A DNA stretch of 19,953 nucleotides from Flavobacteriales bacterium UBA3364 (GTDB lineage Bacteria > Bacteroidota > Bacteroidia > Flavobacteriales_F > PHOS-HE28), in assembly GCA_002360495.1 (NCBI GenBank), contig DEQO01000054.1:1-19953 (forward strand). The letters are read 5' to 3'. A model generated the notes under the pieces. That model did not search any database and had not been told where the DNA came from. It was given only the letters and a program-made list of their open reading frames with translations. Of the stretch, positions 1 through 7,410 are shown in pieces. Position 1 is the stretch's first letter. Each line of letters starts with the position of its first letter. The position numbers were made by a program, and so were the translations under genes.

Positions 1-1403
1 AGATCGTCGCCACCATCGGCCCCGCTTCCTCCAGCAAGGAAGTCCTGCGCGACATGATGCTGCATGGCATGGACGTGTGCCGGCTCAATTTCAGCCACGG
101 GAGCTACGAGTTCTATGCCGAATTGATCCGCACGATACGCGAACTGAACCAGGAGCTGGGTGTCAGCACCGCGATCCTGGCGGACCTGCAGGGCCCCAAG
201 ATGCGCGTTGGCGAAATGGCCAACGGTCCCATCGACCTGGTCGAAGGCAGCGAACTGGTGATCACCACCGAACCTATCAAGGGGCGACCCGGACTGGTGA
301 GCACGAGCTACAGCCTCTTCCCGAAGGACGTGACCAAGGGAGAGCTGGTGTTGCTCGATGATGGCAAGTTGCGGCTGGAAGTGCTCTCCACCGATGGTAT
401 CAGTACCGTGACCACCCGGGTGCTGAACAGCGGACCGCTCAGCGCGAACAAGGGACTGAACCTGCCGAACACAAGGATCAGTTTACCCAGTCTCACCGAA
501 AAGGACCGGGAGGACCTGCAGTTCGCGCTGGACCATGATGTGGATTGGATCGGCCTCAGCTTCGTACGTGGTGCAAGGGACATCATCGAGCTCAAACACA
601 TGATCCGGGCACAGGACAAGCACGCCCGGGTGATCGCCAAGATCGAGAAGCCCGAAGCGTTGGTGGAGATCGATGCGATCATCCGCGAGAGCGATGCGCT
701 GATGGTGGCCCGTGGTGACCTGGGCGTGGAGATCCCCATGGAAAAGGTCCCATTGGTGCAGAAGGACATCATCCGTCGTTGCCTCGTACACCACCGTCCG
801 GTCATCGTTGCCACACAGATGATGGAGAGCATGATCTCCAACATCACACCCACGCGGGCCGAGGTGAACGATGTGGCGAACGCGGTGCTCGATCACGCCG
901 ATGCTGTCATGCTCAGCGCCGAGACCAGCGTTGGCAAATACCCGGTGGATGTCGTGAAGGCCATGAACAAGATCCTGCTGGAGATGGAGACCAGCGAAAC
1001 GATGTTCAAAGTGCCGCAACCGGACCTGGAGAAGGATGAACGGATGGTGACCGATGTGATCTGCATGGCGAGTGTGCAAATGGCCTCGAGGATCGATATC
1101 AAAGCGATCGTCACCATGACGCACAGCGGCTACACCGCCTTCAAGATCAGCAGTATGCGGCCCAAGGCGCACATCTTCGCCTTCACCAGCAACCGGGCCA
1201 TCCTTAACATGCTCAACCTGGTCTGGGGCGTGCGTGCCCAGTACTACGACAAGACCGTGAGCACCGACCACACCATCGCGGACATCAAGCATATCCTGCG
1301 CGCGAAGAAGCTCGTGGAGAAAGGCGATCTGCTCGTGAACGTGGCCAGCATGCCGATCGCGGAACAAGGCATGAGCAACATGCTGAAGTTGAGCCCGGCG
1401 TAG
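1..1403 (+). CDS. pyk: Pyruvate kinase, 5' end cut off by window edge
   Basis: Converts phosphoenolpyruvate and ADP to pyruvate and ATP, the last step of glycolysis, in the cytoplasm. The frame is open from base 3, and the residues there (IVATIGPASS, then DVCRLNFSHG) are the usual pyruvate kinase N-terminus, so the true start lies a few codons outside the window. The 466 residues present fit a family length near 475. Visible motifs in order are the catalytic lysine signature RVIAKIEKPEAL, the metal and phosphate site MVARGDLGVEIP, ATQMMESM, and DAVMLSAETSVGKYP. The last third (from about base 1020) is the C-terminal alpha/beta domain. The gene ends at TAG 1401-1403. The next gene on this strand starts 181 bases later, with a hairpin between them, so it is probably last in its transcript. 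Identification is secure. Confidence 0.97.
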   Translation, partial: IVATIGPASSSKEVLRDMMLHGMDVCRLNFSHGSYEFYAELIRTIRELNQELGVSTAILADLQGPKMRVGEMANGPIDLVEGSELVITTEPIKGRPGLVSTSYSLFPKDVTKGELVLLDDGKLRLEVLSTDGISTVTTRVLNSGPLSANKGLNLPNTRISLPSLTEKDREDLQFALDHDVDWIGLSFVRGARDIIELKHMIRAQDKHARVIAKIEKPEALVEIDAIIRESDALMVARGDLGVEIPMEKVPLVQKDIIRRCLVHHRPVIVATQMMESMISNITPTRAEVNDVANAVLDHADAVMLSAETSVGKYPVDVVKAMNKILLEMETSETMFKVPQPDLEKDERMVTDVICMASVQMASRIDIKAIVTMTHSGYTAFKISSMRPKAHIFAFTSNRAILNMLNLVWGVRAQYYDKTVSTDHTIADIKHILRAKKLVEKGDLLVNVASMPIAEQGMSNMLKLSPA

Positions 1404-1476
1404 TGGTGATGCCCGTCCATTGACGACGACGCCCCATCGGTCCGGTCCCTTGGCTGACAAACGATCGTGGAAACAC

Positions 1477-1496
1477 CATCACGCCTTGCCGTGATG
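1477..1496 (+). terminator. Perfect 7-bp hairpin after pyk
   Basis: CATCACG and CGTGATG flank a 6-base loop, 73 bases after the pyk stop and 88 bases before the methyltransferase start. There is no T tract after it, so an intrinsic terminator is only possible; an mRNA 3'-end stabiliser or a protein site would look the same. The rest of the 1404-1584 gap shows no gene and no clear TAnnTTTG or TAnnTTCG box; the nearest is TACCTTGC at 1514. Confidence 0.35.
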
Positions 1497-1584
1497 CCGA
1501 TCGAGCACGCGGCTACCTTGCTTCGACCGACGAACCAGCCGCCGCGCATCGATCGATCCCACGACCCTCGAACGGGAGGGCTCC

Positions 1585-2355
1585 ATGCGCGGCTGCACAA
1601 ACGTACCTCGCATGAACGAGCGCGCATGGGACCGAGTAGCGGACACTTTCGAGCAGGAGATCTTCAATGTACCGGCCAATGACACCAAGGGCTTCATCCA
1701 GCATTGGGTGGACCGGCTCGCCGTCCCGGATGCCGTTGCGACCGATCTCGGTTGTGGTGTGGGGCGTACGCTGCCCCTTCTCGCGGAACGCTTCTCGAAA
1801 GTGTATGCCGTCGATGTGAGCAGCCAATGCCTCGCGGTAGCTGAAGCTGCATGCCCGGATCTCACGAACATCACATACGTACATGCCGACCTGTCACAGG
1901 ACAAGAACGGTTACCCGGCCGCCGATGTGGTGCTTTGCATCAACACATTGTTGAACGCCGCACTGGAAGTCCGCGAGCCGCTTTTCGATCGTACATGCCG
2001 TAGTGTGAAGAAGGGCGGACATTTGCTCCTTGTCGTGCCTTCGTTGAACTCCGCCTTGCTTACGGCATATCGTCACCTACAGTGGAATTTGCGCGACGGC
2101 ATGGACCCCAAGAAGGCCCAGCTTGCCGCCGCGTTGAACGGCAAGGGCCTGGAACATGGGATCGTCCATATCGATGGCGTGCCCACGAAACACTACTTGC
2201 GCGAGGAACTGGAAGCCTCACTGGCCGATCGCGGCTTCATTGTTGAAACGATCGAGAAGCTGGAGTACCCTTGGAACACGGAATTCGATGCGCCGCCCAA
2301 GTGGATGAAGGCGCCATTCCCATGGGATTGGTTCGTGGTGGCGAAACGGAAGTAA
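1585..2355 (+). CDS. Class I SAM-dependent methyltransferase, substrate unknown
   Basis: A 256-residue Rossmann-fold methyltransferase. With the start at 1585, motif I (DLGCGVGR) is at about residues 54-61, the acidic residue that binds SAM ribose is in VYAVDVS (73-79), and ADVVLCINTLLNA (113-125) is the motif IV region. The C-terminal half has the length and pattern of UbiE/Methyltransf_11-like enzymes, but nothing visible fixes the substrate. The start is uncertain: ATG 1585 has a purine-rich GGGAGGG just upstream, while ATG 1612 gives MNERAWDRVADTF, where the fold appears to begin. The gene stands alone, 181 bases after pyk, and its stop lies 8 bases from the stop of the convergent FAD enzyme gene. 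No terminator is visible in that 8-base gap. The fold is certain; the function is not. Confidence 0.88.
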   Translation: MRGCTNVPRMNERAWDRVADTFEQEIFNVPANDTKGFIQHWVDRLAVPDAVATDLGCGVGRTLPLLAERFSKVYAVDVSSQCLAVAEAACPDLTNITYVHADLSQDKNGYPAADVVLCINTLLNAALEVREPLFDRTCRSVKKGGHLLLVVPSLNSALLTAYRHLQWNLRDGMDPKKAQLAAALNGKGLEHGIVHIDGVPTKHYLREELEASLADRGFIVETIEKLEYPWNTEFDAPPKWMKAPFPWDWFVVAKRK

Positions 2356-2363
2356 AGGACCGT

Positions 2364-3614
2364 TCAGGGGCGTGAGGCACGCCCGAGGAGAAGATCCATG
2401 TAGAAGCCGGGCTTCTTCAGTCGCTCGCGCATGTCAAGGTCGGTGAACATGCTGCTGATCGTATCGGCGAGCGCCGGGTTCTTGTTGGCGCGGTCCACCA
2501 CGAAGTCGAAAAGCCAGGCCTGGTTCGCCATCTGCTGCAAGCGCGTGCTGATCGCGAGTTCCTTGCCCAGGCGTTTCCATACGCGCTGGTCGTAGGCAAG
2601 CAGTCGCGCAGCGCTCGTGTTCTTTTCCGACAGTGCTTCTGCGGCAATATCGGCAGCATACACACCACTGATCATCGCATGGCTGATGCCTTCGCCGGTG
2701 AACGGGTCTATCAAATGGGCCGCATCACCTATCAACAGGTATCCATCGCCACTGATCGACCGGCGCTTGCTGGCAAGCGGCAACCCCATACCCTGGATGC
2801 CGCCCTCCAACGTTGCTCCGGCGAATCGATCGCGTAGCTGCGGATGTGCCGCGAGCAATTGCGTCAGAAGTGCTTTCAGGTCGGCGTGGCGCGCTTTCAC
2901 CACATCGCTCCGGAGACCAAGCCCGACGTTCGCACGGCCGCCGGGCAGAGGGAAGACCCACAAGTAACCGGGAAGGAGATCCTTCAGGAAGATGAGTTCG
3001 ATGAAACCCTCCGGGTCCAGGTCCATTACGCCGTTGTAGTAAGCACGCACACCAGCGGCATGATGACGTAGCTCCATTTGCAGACCAGCGATGTGCCTGG
3101 CGAAATGTGAGTTCGCTCCGGAGCCATCGATGATCAGCCGTGCTTCGATCACGCGACCGTCGCCCGTGGTGATCAGCCAGCCGTCCGCTCGTCGCTCGAA
3201 CGATCTCGCGGGCGACCCCTCCAGTACGGAGATGCCCGCCGTTGACCTTGCTCGTTGGAACAGGAGGTCATCGAACCGTTGTCGTGGCAGGATCACTCCC
3301 GGGGCTTCGCCAACACCGGTATTGCGCGAAAAGGGGACACGTAGCGCACGACCGCTCGGGGCCACGAACGTCACACCCCAACTGGGCATCGAATGCGCAT
3401 CGCGCTTAACGGTGGCGGCAAGGTCCGGGTCGAGCCGTTCCAGCGTGCGCATCACTTTTCCACTGAGCGCATCGCCACACACTTTGTCGCGGGGGAAGAC
3501 CGCCTTCTCCACGACCACGGAAGGAACTCCGAGCCGCGCCAGTTGCAGTGCCGCGGAACAGCCGCCCGGCCCACCGCCGAGGACGCAGACATCGGTGTGC
3601 AGGGCCTCGGGCAT
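2364..3614 (-). CDS. Geranylgeranyl reductase family FAD-dependent oxidoreductase
   Basis: A 416-residue flavoprotein of the group that includes geranylgeranyl reductases, p-hydroxybenzoate-hydroxylase-like enzymes and tryptophan halogenases. The N-terminal dinucleotide motif is VLGGGPGG (residues 11-18), followed by an acidic end of beta-2 in VVVEKA. PRDKVCGDAL is characteristic of the geranylgeranyl reductase subgroup, and LIGDAAHLIDPFTGEGI is the second FAD-contacting motif. The likely role is reduction of isoprenoid double bonds (lipids, quinones or carotenoids); the substrate is not determined. An upstream in-frame TTG (3626) overlaps the pheS stop as TTGA. I chose ATG 3614 because it starts just before the first beta strand. 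The gene is last in the minus-strand run PPIase-pheS-oxidoreductase, with 8 bases after the pheS stop, so it is probably cotranscribed. Confidence 0.9.
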   Translation of the reverse strand: MPEALHTDVCVLGGGPGGCSAALQLARLGVPSVVVEKAVFPRDKVCGDALSGKVMRTLERLDPDLAATVKRDAHSMPSWGVTFVAPSGRALRVPFSRNTGVGEAPGVILPRQRFDDLLFQRARSTAGISVLEGSPARSFERRADGWLITTGDGRVIEARLIIDGSGANSHFARHIAGLQMELRHHAAGVRAYYNGVMDLDPEGFIELIFLKDLLPGYLWVFPLPGGRANVGLGLRSDVVKARHADLKALLTQLLAAHPQLRDRFAGATLEGGIQGMGLPLASKRRSISGDGYLLIGDAAHLIDPFTGEGISHAMISGVYAADIAAEALSEKNTSAARLLAYDQRVWKRLGKELAISTRLQQMANQAWLFDFVVDRANKNPALADTISSMFTDLDMRERLKKPGFYMDLLLGRASRP

Positions 3615-3622
3615 GGGATCGA

Positions 3623-4696
3623 TCAACTACGGAACGTTCCAGCTGTGAACTGGTCGAGGAACCGCACATCGTTCTCCCAATACATCCGCAGGTCCGGTAC
3701 GCGGTAGACCAACTGCGCGATACGCTCCACGCCCATGCCGAATGCGAAGCCGCTGTATTCCGTCGGGTCGATGTTGCAATTCACGAGCACAGCGGGGTCC
3801 ACCATGCCGCAGCCCATGATCTCCACCCAGCCACTGTGTTTACAGATGTGGCAGCCCGCACCGCCACAGATGCTGCAACTCATGTCCACCTCGGCACTCG
3901 GTTCGGTGAACGGGAAGTAGCTGGGCCGCATGCGAATGCTCACATCCTGACCGAACAGGCTTTTGGTGAAGTAGTCCAATGTTCCCTTCAGGTCCGCGAA
4001 GCTCACACCCTTGTCCACGTACAGCCCCTCCACTTGGTGGAACATGCAATGCGCGCGCGCGCTGATCGCTTCGTTCCGGTAGACACGGCCGGGGGATATG
4101 GTGCGAATGGGAAGCTTCGAACCTTCCATCACACGGACCTGCACGCTGCTCGTATGGGTGCGCAACGCAAGATCACCATCCGGACCTCCTCCGTTCTCCT
4201 TGCGCGCGGGGTCTGGGGGGTGGACGAAGAAGGTGTCCTGCATATCCCGGGCCGGATGGTCTGGCGGAAAGTTCAGGGCGCCGAAGTTGTGACGGTCGTC
4301 CTCCACCTCCGGACCTTGGCTTACCGTGTAGCCGATCCGGCCGAAGATGTCCACGATGCGCTGCCGAACGATCGTTATCGGATGGAGGCTGCCTGTCGGT
4401 TCGGTCAGCGATGGAGCGCTCAGGTCGATAGCGGGGCCACTGGAGGGGCCGCTCTCCTGGACCCCGGCCTTCAGTTCATCGATGCGCGCCTGCGCGGCCT
4501 TCTTCAATTGATTGAGGCGTTGGCCCAAGAGTCGCTTCTCCTCCGAAGCCACCTCTTTGAATGCGTCGAACAACTCGGTCACGGCGCCGTTGCGACCGAG
4601 CATTGCCACCCGGAACTGTTCCACTTCAGCAGCCGTCCTGGCCTTGGCCTTGGCCATTTCCGCCTCCAAGGCGGATACGCGTTCCAACAAGCTCAT
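3623..4696 (-). CDS. pheS: Phenylalanine-tRNA ligase alpha subunit
   Basis: Catalytic alpha subunit of the alpha2beta2 phenylalanyl-tRNA synthetase, which charges tRNA-Phe; pheT is not in the window. The protein is 357 residues. Residues 1-80 form a charged helical hairpin (tRNA-binding coiled coil). The class II core includes GPEVEDDRHNF (128-138), motif 2 around GRVYRNEAISARAHCMFHQ (203-221), YFPFTEPSAEVD (260-271) and motif 3 GFAFGMGVERIAQL (316-329). A Cys cluster at 274, 277, 282 and 285 (CxxC-x4-CxxC) looks metal-binding and is also known in related PheS proteins. Longer readings to 4753 are possible, but MSLLERVSALEAEM at 4696 fits the family start. Its ATG overlaps the TGA of the upstream PPIase gene as ATGA, which suggests translational coupling. 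Confidence 0.97.
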   Translation of the reverse strand: MSLLERVSALEAEMAKAKARTAAEVEQFRVAMLGRNGAVTELFDAFKEVASEEKRLLGQRLNQLKKAAQARIDELKAGVQESGPSSGPAIDLSAPSLTEPTGSLHPITIVRQRIVDIFGRIGYTVSQGPEVEDDRHNFGALNFPPDHPARDMQDTFFVHPPDPARKENGGGPDGDLALRTHTSSVQVRVMEGSKLPIRTISPGRVYRNEAISARAHCMFHQVEGLYVDKGVSFADLKGTLDYFTKSLFGQDVSIRMRPSYFPFTEPSAEVDMSCSICGGAGCHICKHSGWVEIMGCGMVDPAVLVNCNIDPTEYSGFAFGMGVERIAQLVYRVPDLRMYWENDVRFLDQFTAGTFRS

Positions 4697-5418
4697 TTCA
4701 GTACACGCATGAACATTCGAATATCCGTCAAAGGACGATCCCACAGGTTGCACGGCTCCTTGATCAGGGCATCTATCACTTCCAAGCCTTCCACCACCTC
4801 CCCGAAGACCGTGTAGCCACCATCCAATCGCGGCTGGCCACCCAGTTCCGCGTAGGTATGGCGGTCCTCTTCGGTATAGCCGAAGGGGGTACCATGGCGG
4901 GCGTTCCGTTCGGCCACCTGTGCCAGTTCCGTAGCGTCGTAAGGCACGCCCTGGACGATGTAGAACCGCGAGCCATGTGAGCGCCGGGCCGTTTCCGGAG
5001 TATCGCCGGCGGGGGCGGCCGCCAATGCTCCTTTCTTGTGGATGAGCCCCGGCACCACCTCCAGAGGGGTCCCCACCGTGTCGGTGTCAAGCCCCAACTG
5101 GAGTCCAGCGGCGGCGTGCTTGCTGGCCGGATCCCCGCCCTCCACAGCGAATCCAGGGACCACCCGGTGGAAAAGCAGGCTGTCATAGTCCCCCGCTTCC
5201 ACCTTGGCCAGGAAGAGGTCGCGATGCAGGGGGGTCTCGTTGTAGAGGGCCACCACCATCGTGCCCAGCACGGTCCGGATCTCCACCAACGGGCGGAAGT
5301 TGCCGGGGGCTGGCTCCTGCGCCTTGGCCGCATTGGGCAACCCCAGCCCGCACAGGATGGTCATGACCATGGCGCGGGACCATTGCCCTCGGATCATGCG
5401 CATGCTTACATTTGACAT
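4693..5418 (-). CDS. Secreted cyclophilin-type peptidyl-prolyl cis-trans isomerase
   Basis: Likely a periplasmic folding enzyme that isomerises X-Pro bonds. The 241-residue reading begins with a signal peptide: basic and polar n-region, hydrophobic MVMTILCGLGL, then a cleavage site AAKA before Q34. The cyclophilin domain follows, with VLGTMVVALYNETP, FHRVVPGFAVEGGDP (83-97, containing the catalytic Arg), HKKGALAAAP, SHGSRFYIVQG, and a C-terminal DGGYTVFGEVVEGLEVID. The loop between SRFYIVQG and the final strand is long, as in other Bacteroidota members. Oddity: the usual Gln of the IQGGD motif is Glu (E93), and GSQF is GSRF. Starts at 5403 or 5397 are also possible and keep the signal peptide. 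First gene of the operon with pheS; its stop overlaps the pheS start by four bases. Confidence 0.9.
   Translation of the reverse strand: MSNVSMRMIRGQWSRAMVMTILCGLGLPNAAKAQEPAPGNFRPLVEIRTVLGTMVVALYNETPLHRDLFLAKVEAGDYDSLLFHRVVPGFAVEGGDPASKHAAAGLQLGLDTDTVGTPLEVVPGLIHKKGALAAAPAGDTPETARRSHGSRFYIVQGVPYDATELAQVAERNARHGTPFGYTEEDRHTYAELGGQPRLDGGYTVFGEVVEGLEVIDALIKEPCNLWDRPLTDIRMFMRVLK
5383..5414 (+). promoter_or_regulatory. Candidate promoter of the lipoprotein gene (TTG-N21-TACATTTG)
   Basis: TACATTTG at 5407-5414 matches the Bacteroidota -7 consensus TAnnTTTG exactly. A TTG at 5383-5385 sits 21 bases before it, where the -33 element is expected. The ATG at 5462 follows 47 bases after the box. The element lies inside the 5' end of the oppositely oriented PPIase gene. 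Confidence 0.55.
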
Positions 5419-5448
5419 CCTTCCCAAGGCCCTGTCCATCAAGGACCC

Positions 5449-5456
5449 CAAAAGTA
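5449..5456 (-). promoter_or_regulatory. Candidate -7 box for PPIase-pheS-oxidoreductase operon (TACTTTTG)
   Basis: Read on the minus strand, 5456 to 5449 is TACTTTTG, an exact TAnnTTTG match, 30 bases before the PPIase ATG at 5418. No good TTG is seen about 20 bases further upstream, so the call rests on the -7 box alone. Confidence 0.4.
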
Positions 5457-5461
5457 GCCCA

Positions 5462-5857
5462 ATGACCACAACCACCTTCCGACGCGTTCTTACCAACGCC
5501 CTGATGGTCGCCGTGCTCGCTTTCGTTTCCTCTGCGTGCAACAAGGAGGAGCCCACAACGGCGATCATCACCGTACAGGATGCGGATGGTTATCCTGTTG
5601 AGGGCGCATATGTGCGTTTGTTCGCCAACCCAACGGTCCCCTTGGCCGACCCCAACCGACTTCGTCAGGAAGCCATGACCAACGGAAAAGGGCAAGCCGA
5701 GTTCGATTATTCGGGATTCTACGAGCAGGGCCAGGCGGGCTTCGCGGTGCTCGACATACTCACCTTCAAGGACACCCTGTACGCAGAGGGTATCATCAAG
5801 ATCCTGGAGGAGGAGACCAACGAGGAGACGCTTACGATGGAGCGTATCCCTGATTAA
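5462..5857 (+). CDS. Small lipoprotein with a transthyretin/Ig-like domain, function unknown
   Basis: A 131-residue predicted lipoprotein. The signal is RR plus a hydrophobic stretch (LMVAVLAFV) ending in SSAC, with the lipidated Cys at residue 26, followed by NKEE, a charged spacer. The mature part (about 100 residues) is beta-rich: AIITVQDADGYPVEGAYVRL, then TNGKGQAEFDYSGF, the pattern of carboxypeptidase-regulatory-like or transthyretin-like domains common in Bacteroidota surface proteins. The reading frame is open back to 5261, but that part overlaps the PPIase gene; the lipoprotein signal fixes the start at 5462. It diverges from the PPIase operon and its stop is 4 bases from the stop of the convergent gene. 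Function not recognised. Confidence 0.85.
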   Translation: MTTTTFRRVLTNALMVAVLAFVSSACNKEEPTTAIITVQDADGYPVEGAYVRLFANPTVPLADPNRLRQEAMTNGKGQAEFDYSGFYEQGQAGFAVLDILTFKDTLYAEGIIKILEEETNEETLTMERIPD

Positions 5858-5861
5858 CGGC

Positions 5862-6257
5862 TCAAACCGTCTCGAAGTAGCCGAGCACGGCTTCTTTCAT
5901 CAAGCGCTCCTGTTCTTCGGGTCCCAAGGGAGGAAGCTCCTTTGCCCGTTCGAAATGCGGCCAGCCGTCGGCATCGCGGCCCAGCTCCTTGTAGTATCCA
6001 TAAGGCATCAGCACCACGCAGATGGCGATGTGCATCAACGCTACCTTCTCGTCCTTCTTGAATTCGCGCGCATGCTGGCCCAGCTCCTGGACACCGATCA
6101 GGAAAAGGATCGCATTCAAATCCAGCGTACCAGCATCGAAACGCCTGGAGAGTGTAGTGACAAGATCGCGCCAGCGTTTCTCGAATGCGAGGTCCACGGA
6201 TTCGGGGGATGAAGGATCAACGCCTTGTTCCGGCGGGCACGAATGTAGTTCCGGCAC
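5862..6257 (-). CDS. Conserved uncharacterised small protein
   Basis: 131 residues, no signal peptide or membrane segment, predicted cytoplasmic and mostly helical. Recognisable stretches are FEKRWRDLVTTLSRRF, LNAILFLIGVQELGQ, EKVALMHIAICVVL and GRDADGWPHFERAKELPPL. From memory this matches an unnamed protein family widely present in Bacteroidota, with the IGVQELG and DGWPH segments conserved; I cannot give a function. The only long reading begins with GTG at 6257; a GTG at residue 21 (6197) would also keep the conserved part, which begins near residue 25. It diverges from cvpA with only 39 bases between the starts. Confidence 0.8.
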   Translation of the reverse strand: MPELHSCPPEQGVDPSSPESVDLAFEKRWRDLVTTLSRRFDAGTLDLNAILFLIGVQELGQHAREFKKDEKVALMHIAICVVLMPYGYYKELGRDADGWPHFERAKELPPLGPEEQERLMKEAVLGYFETV

Positions 6258-6283
6258 ATCAGCGCGAACAATTCCTGAAGCCG

Positions 6284-6291
6284 TAGTTTCA
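6284..6291 (+). promoter_or_regulatory. Weak -7-like box before cvpA (TAGTTTCA)
   Basis: TAGTTTCA differs from TAnnTTCG only in the last base and ends 5 bases before the cvpA ATG. If real, the cvpA message would have almost no leader. No -33 TTG is apparent. Confidence 0.22.
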
Positions 6292-6296
6292 ACCGC

Positions 6297-6818
6297 ATGA
6301 ACTGGTTGGACTGGGTGCTGGTCGCCCTGGTTGCTTTCGCTGCGATCAAAGGGTTCTCACGCGGCTTCATCGTGGAAGTGTGCTCGTTGCTGGCGCTGGT
6401 GCTCGGCATCTGGGCAGGCATTCATTTCAGCGAGCGTGTGGCCGACGCGATCGGGTTGGGAACGAAGAACTCGGCTGTTGCATTCCTCGTCACCTTCCTG
6501 ATCGTGCTGGTCGGTGTGCACCTGCTCGCGCGCTTTCTCACCACATTGATCGACATTGCACAATTGAGCTTGCCGAACAAGGTCGCCGGTGTGCTTTTCG
6601 GCGCGTTGCGTCAGGCCTTCACGCTCAGCATCGCGCTCAACCTGCTGGCCAGCTTTTCCAGTGGTGCCCTGCCATCGACCCAGGCCTGCGCGGACTCGAC
6701 CCTGTACGCCCCGGTCAAAGCCTTCGCGCCGCTGATCGTTCCGGCCTTGGGCCAGACCAAATGGTTGGAACACGCCTTGGACGAACTGGGAAAAGGTGTG
6801 GATGGCCTCGTGGAGTGA
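6297..6818 (+). CDS. cvpA: CvpA-family inner membrane protein
   Basis: A 173-residue polytopic protein of the CvpA family, named for its link to colicin V production in E. coli; in Bacteroidota its role is unknown. About four hydrophobic segments are visible: NWLDWVLVALVAFAAIKG (2-19), VEVCSLLALVLGIWAGIHF (27-45), AVAFLVTFLIVLVGVHLL (60-77), and a weaker segment around residues 97-120. The N-terminal DWVLVALVAFAAIKGFSRGF with the basic SRGF turn is typical of the family. The C-terminal 50 residues are soluble. It is transcribed alone: the upstream gene diverges and the downstream cold-shock gene converges, 33 bases apart at the stops. No terminator is obvious in that gap. Confidence 0.88.
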   Translation: MNWLDWVLVALVAFAAIKGFSRGFIVEVCSLLALVLGIWAGIHFSERVADAIGLGTKNSAVAFLVTFLIVLVGVHLLARFLTTLIDIAQLSLPNKVAGVLFGALRQAFTLSIALNLLASFSSGALPSTQACADSTLYAPVKAFAPLIVPALGQTKWLEHALDELGKGVDGLVE

Positions 6819-6851
6819 TCCACGGAACGCACCGTCGACCGGAAGTGAATG

Positions 6852-7298
6852 CTAGCCTTTGCGAACACGCACGGCGTTCAACCCTTTCGGGCCGCGCTCG
6901 ACCTCGAAGGTCACCTTGTCCCCCTCCTTCACTTCATCGATCATGCCGCTGATGTGTACGAAATACCGCTCGCGCGTGCCGTCCTCGTTGATGAAGCCGA
7001 ACCCCTTCGAGGTATCGAAGAAATCCACGCGGCCCGTGTGGTCCGGCGTTTCTTCTTCCTTCTCCCGGCGTGGAATGCCCAGCTCGATCTCGTCGATGGA
7101 AACCTCCCGGCGCTTGCTGGGATCCGGCGGCGTACTGGTGATCACCCCGTTCTCGTCCACATAGGCCATCATGTTCTCCAAGCCGCCGCCGGTAGAGTTC
7201 GCTTTGCGCTCTTCTTTACGGAGCTTCTTCTCTTCCTGCTTCTGCTGGCGCTTCTTTTCCTTCTCGCGCTTGTTGAACGTGCCTGATGATCCTGCCAA
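6852..7298 (-). CDS. Cold-shock-domain protein with charged N-terminal extension, TTG start
   Basis: A 148-residue single-stranded nucleic-acid-binding protein. Residues 8-33 are almost all Lys, Arg, Glu and Gln, a helical basic/acidic region. Residues 88-147 are a complete cold-shock beta-barrel with RNP1 KGFGFI (98-103) and RNP2 YFVHI (112-116), ending VERGPKGLNAVRV. Bacteroidota homologues I recall begin MARSxETFxKKEKEKKR; here the matching TFNKREKEKKR begins 6 codons after TTG 7298. No ATG or GTG is available before an upstream in-frame stop, so TTG is the probable start. It lies 112 bases downstream of pgk on the same strand and has its own candidate promoter with a leader of about 60 bases, which could hold temperature-responsive structure as in other cold-shock genes. 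Confidence 0.92.
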   Translation of the reverse strand: MAGSSGTFNKREKEKKRQQKQEEKKLRKEERKANSTGGGLENMMAYVDENGVITSTPPDPSKRREVSIDEIELGIPRREKEEETPDHTGRVDFFDTSKGFGFINEDGTRERYFVHISGMIDEVKEGDKVTFEVERGPKGLNAVRVRKG

Positions 7299-7366
7299 GG
7301 GGAATGGGTGCTTGTGATGCCCTTCGGATCAACAGCCTTGTTGCACGTTATTTCCGAGGGACGACC

Positions 7367-7374
7367 TAAAGATA
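7367..7374 (-). promoter_or_regulatory. Candidate -7 box for the cold-shock-domain gene (TATCTTTA)
   Basis: On the minus strand 7374 to 7367 reads TATCTTTA, one base from TATCTTTG and two from TATCTTCG. It is 68 bases before the TTG start. A perfect palindrome GTTCA-C-TGAAC at 7391-7401 sits 16 bases upstream, at about the -33 position, and could be an operator. Confidence 0.35.
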
Positions 7375-7410
7375 GGGTTTGTTGGCAGGAGTTCACTGAA
7401 CGACGACGCT

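Noticed and set aside
1404..1584. Small gene or RNA in the pyk-methyltransferase gap
   Set aside because: No short frame has a plausible start and composition, and there is no tRNA-like or riboswitch-like structure beyond the single hairpin at 1477-1496.
5261..5461. Extended N-terminus of the lipoprotein gene back to 5261
   Set aside because: This part is antisense to the PPIase signal-peptide region and would bury the lipoprotein signal at residue 68 onward.
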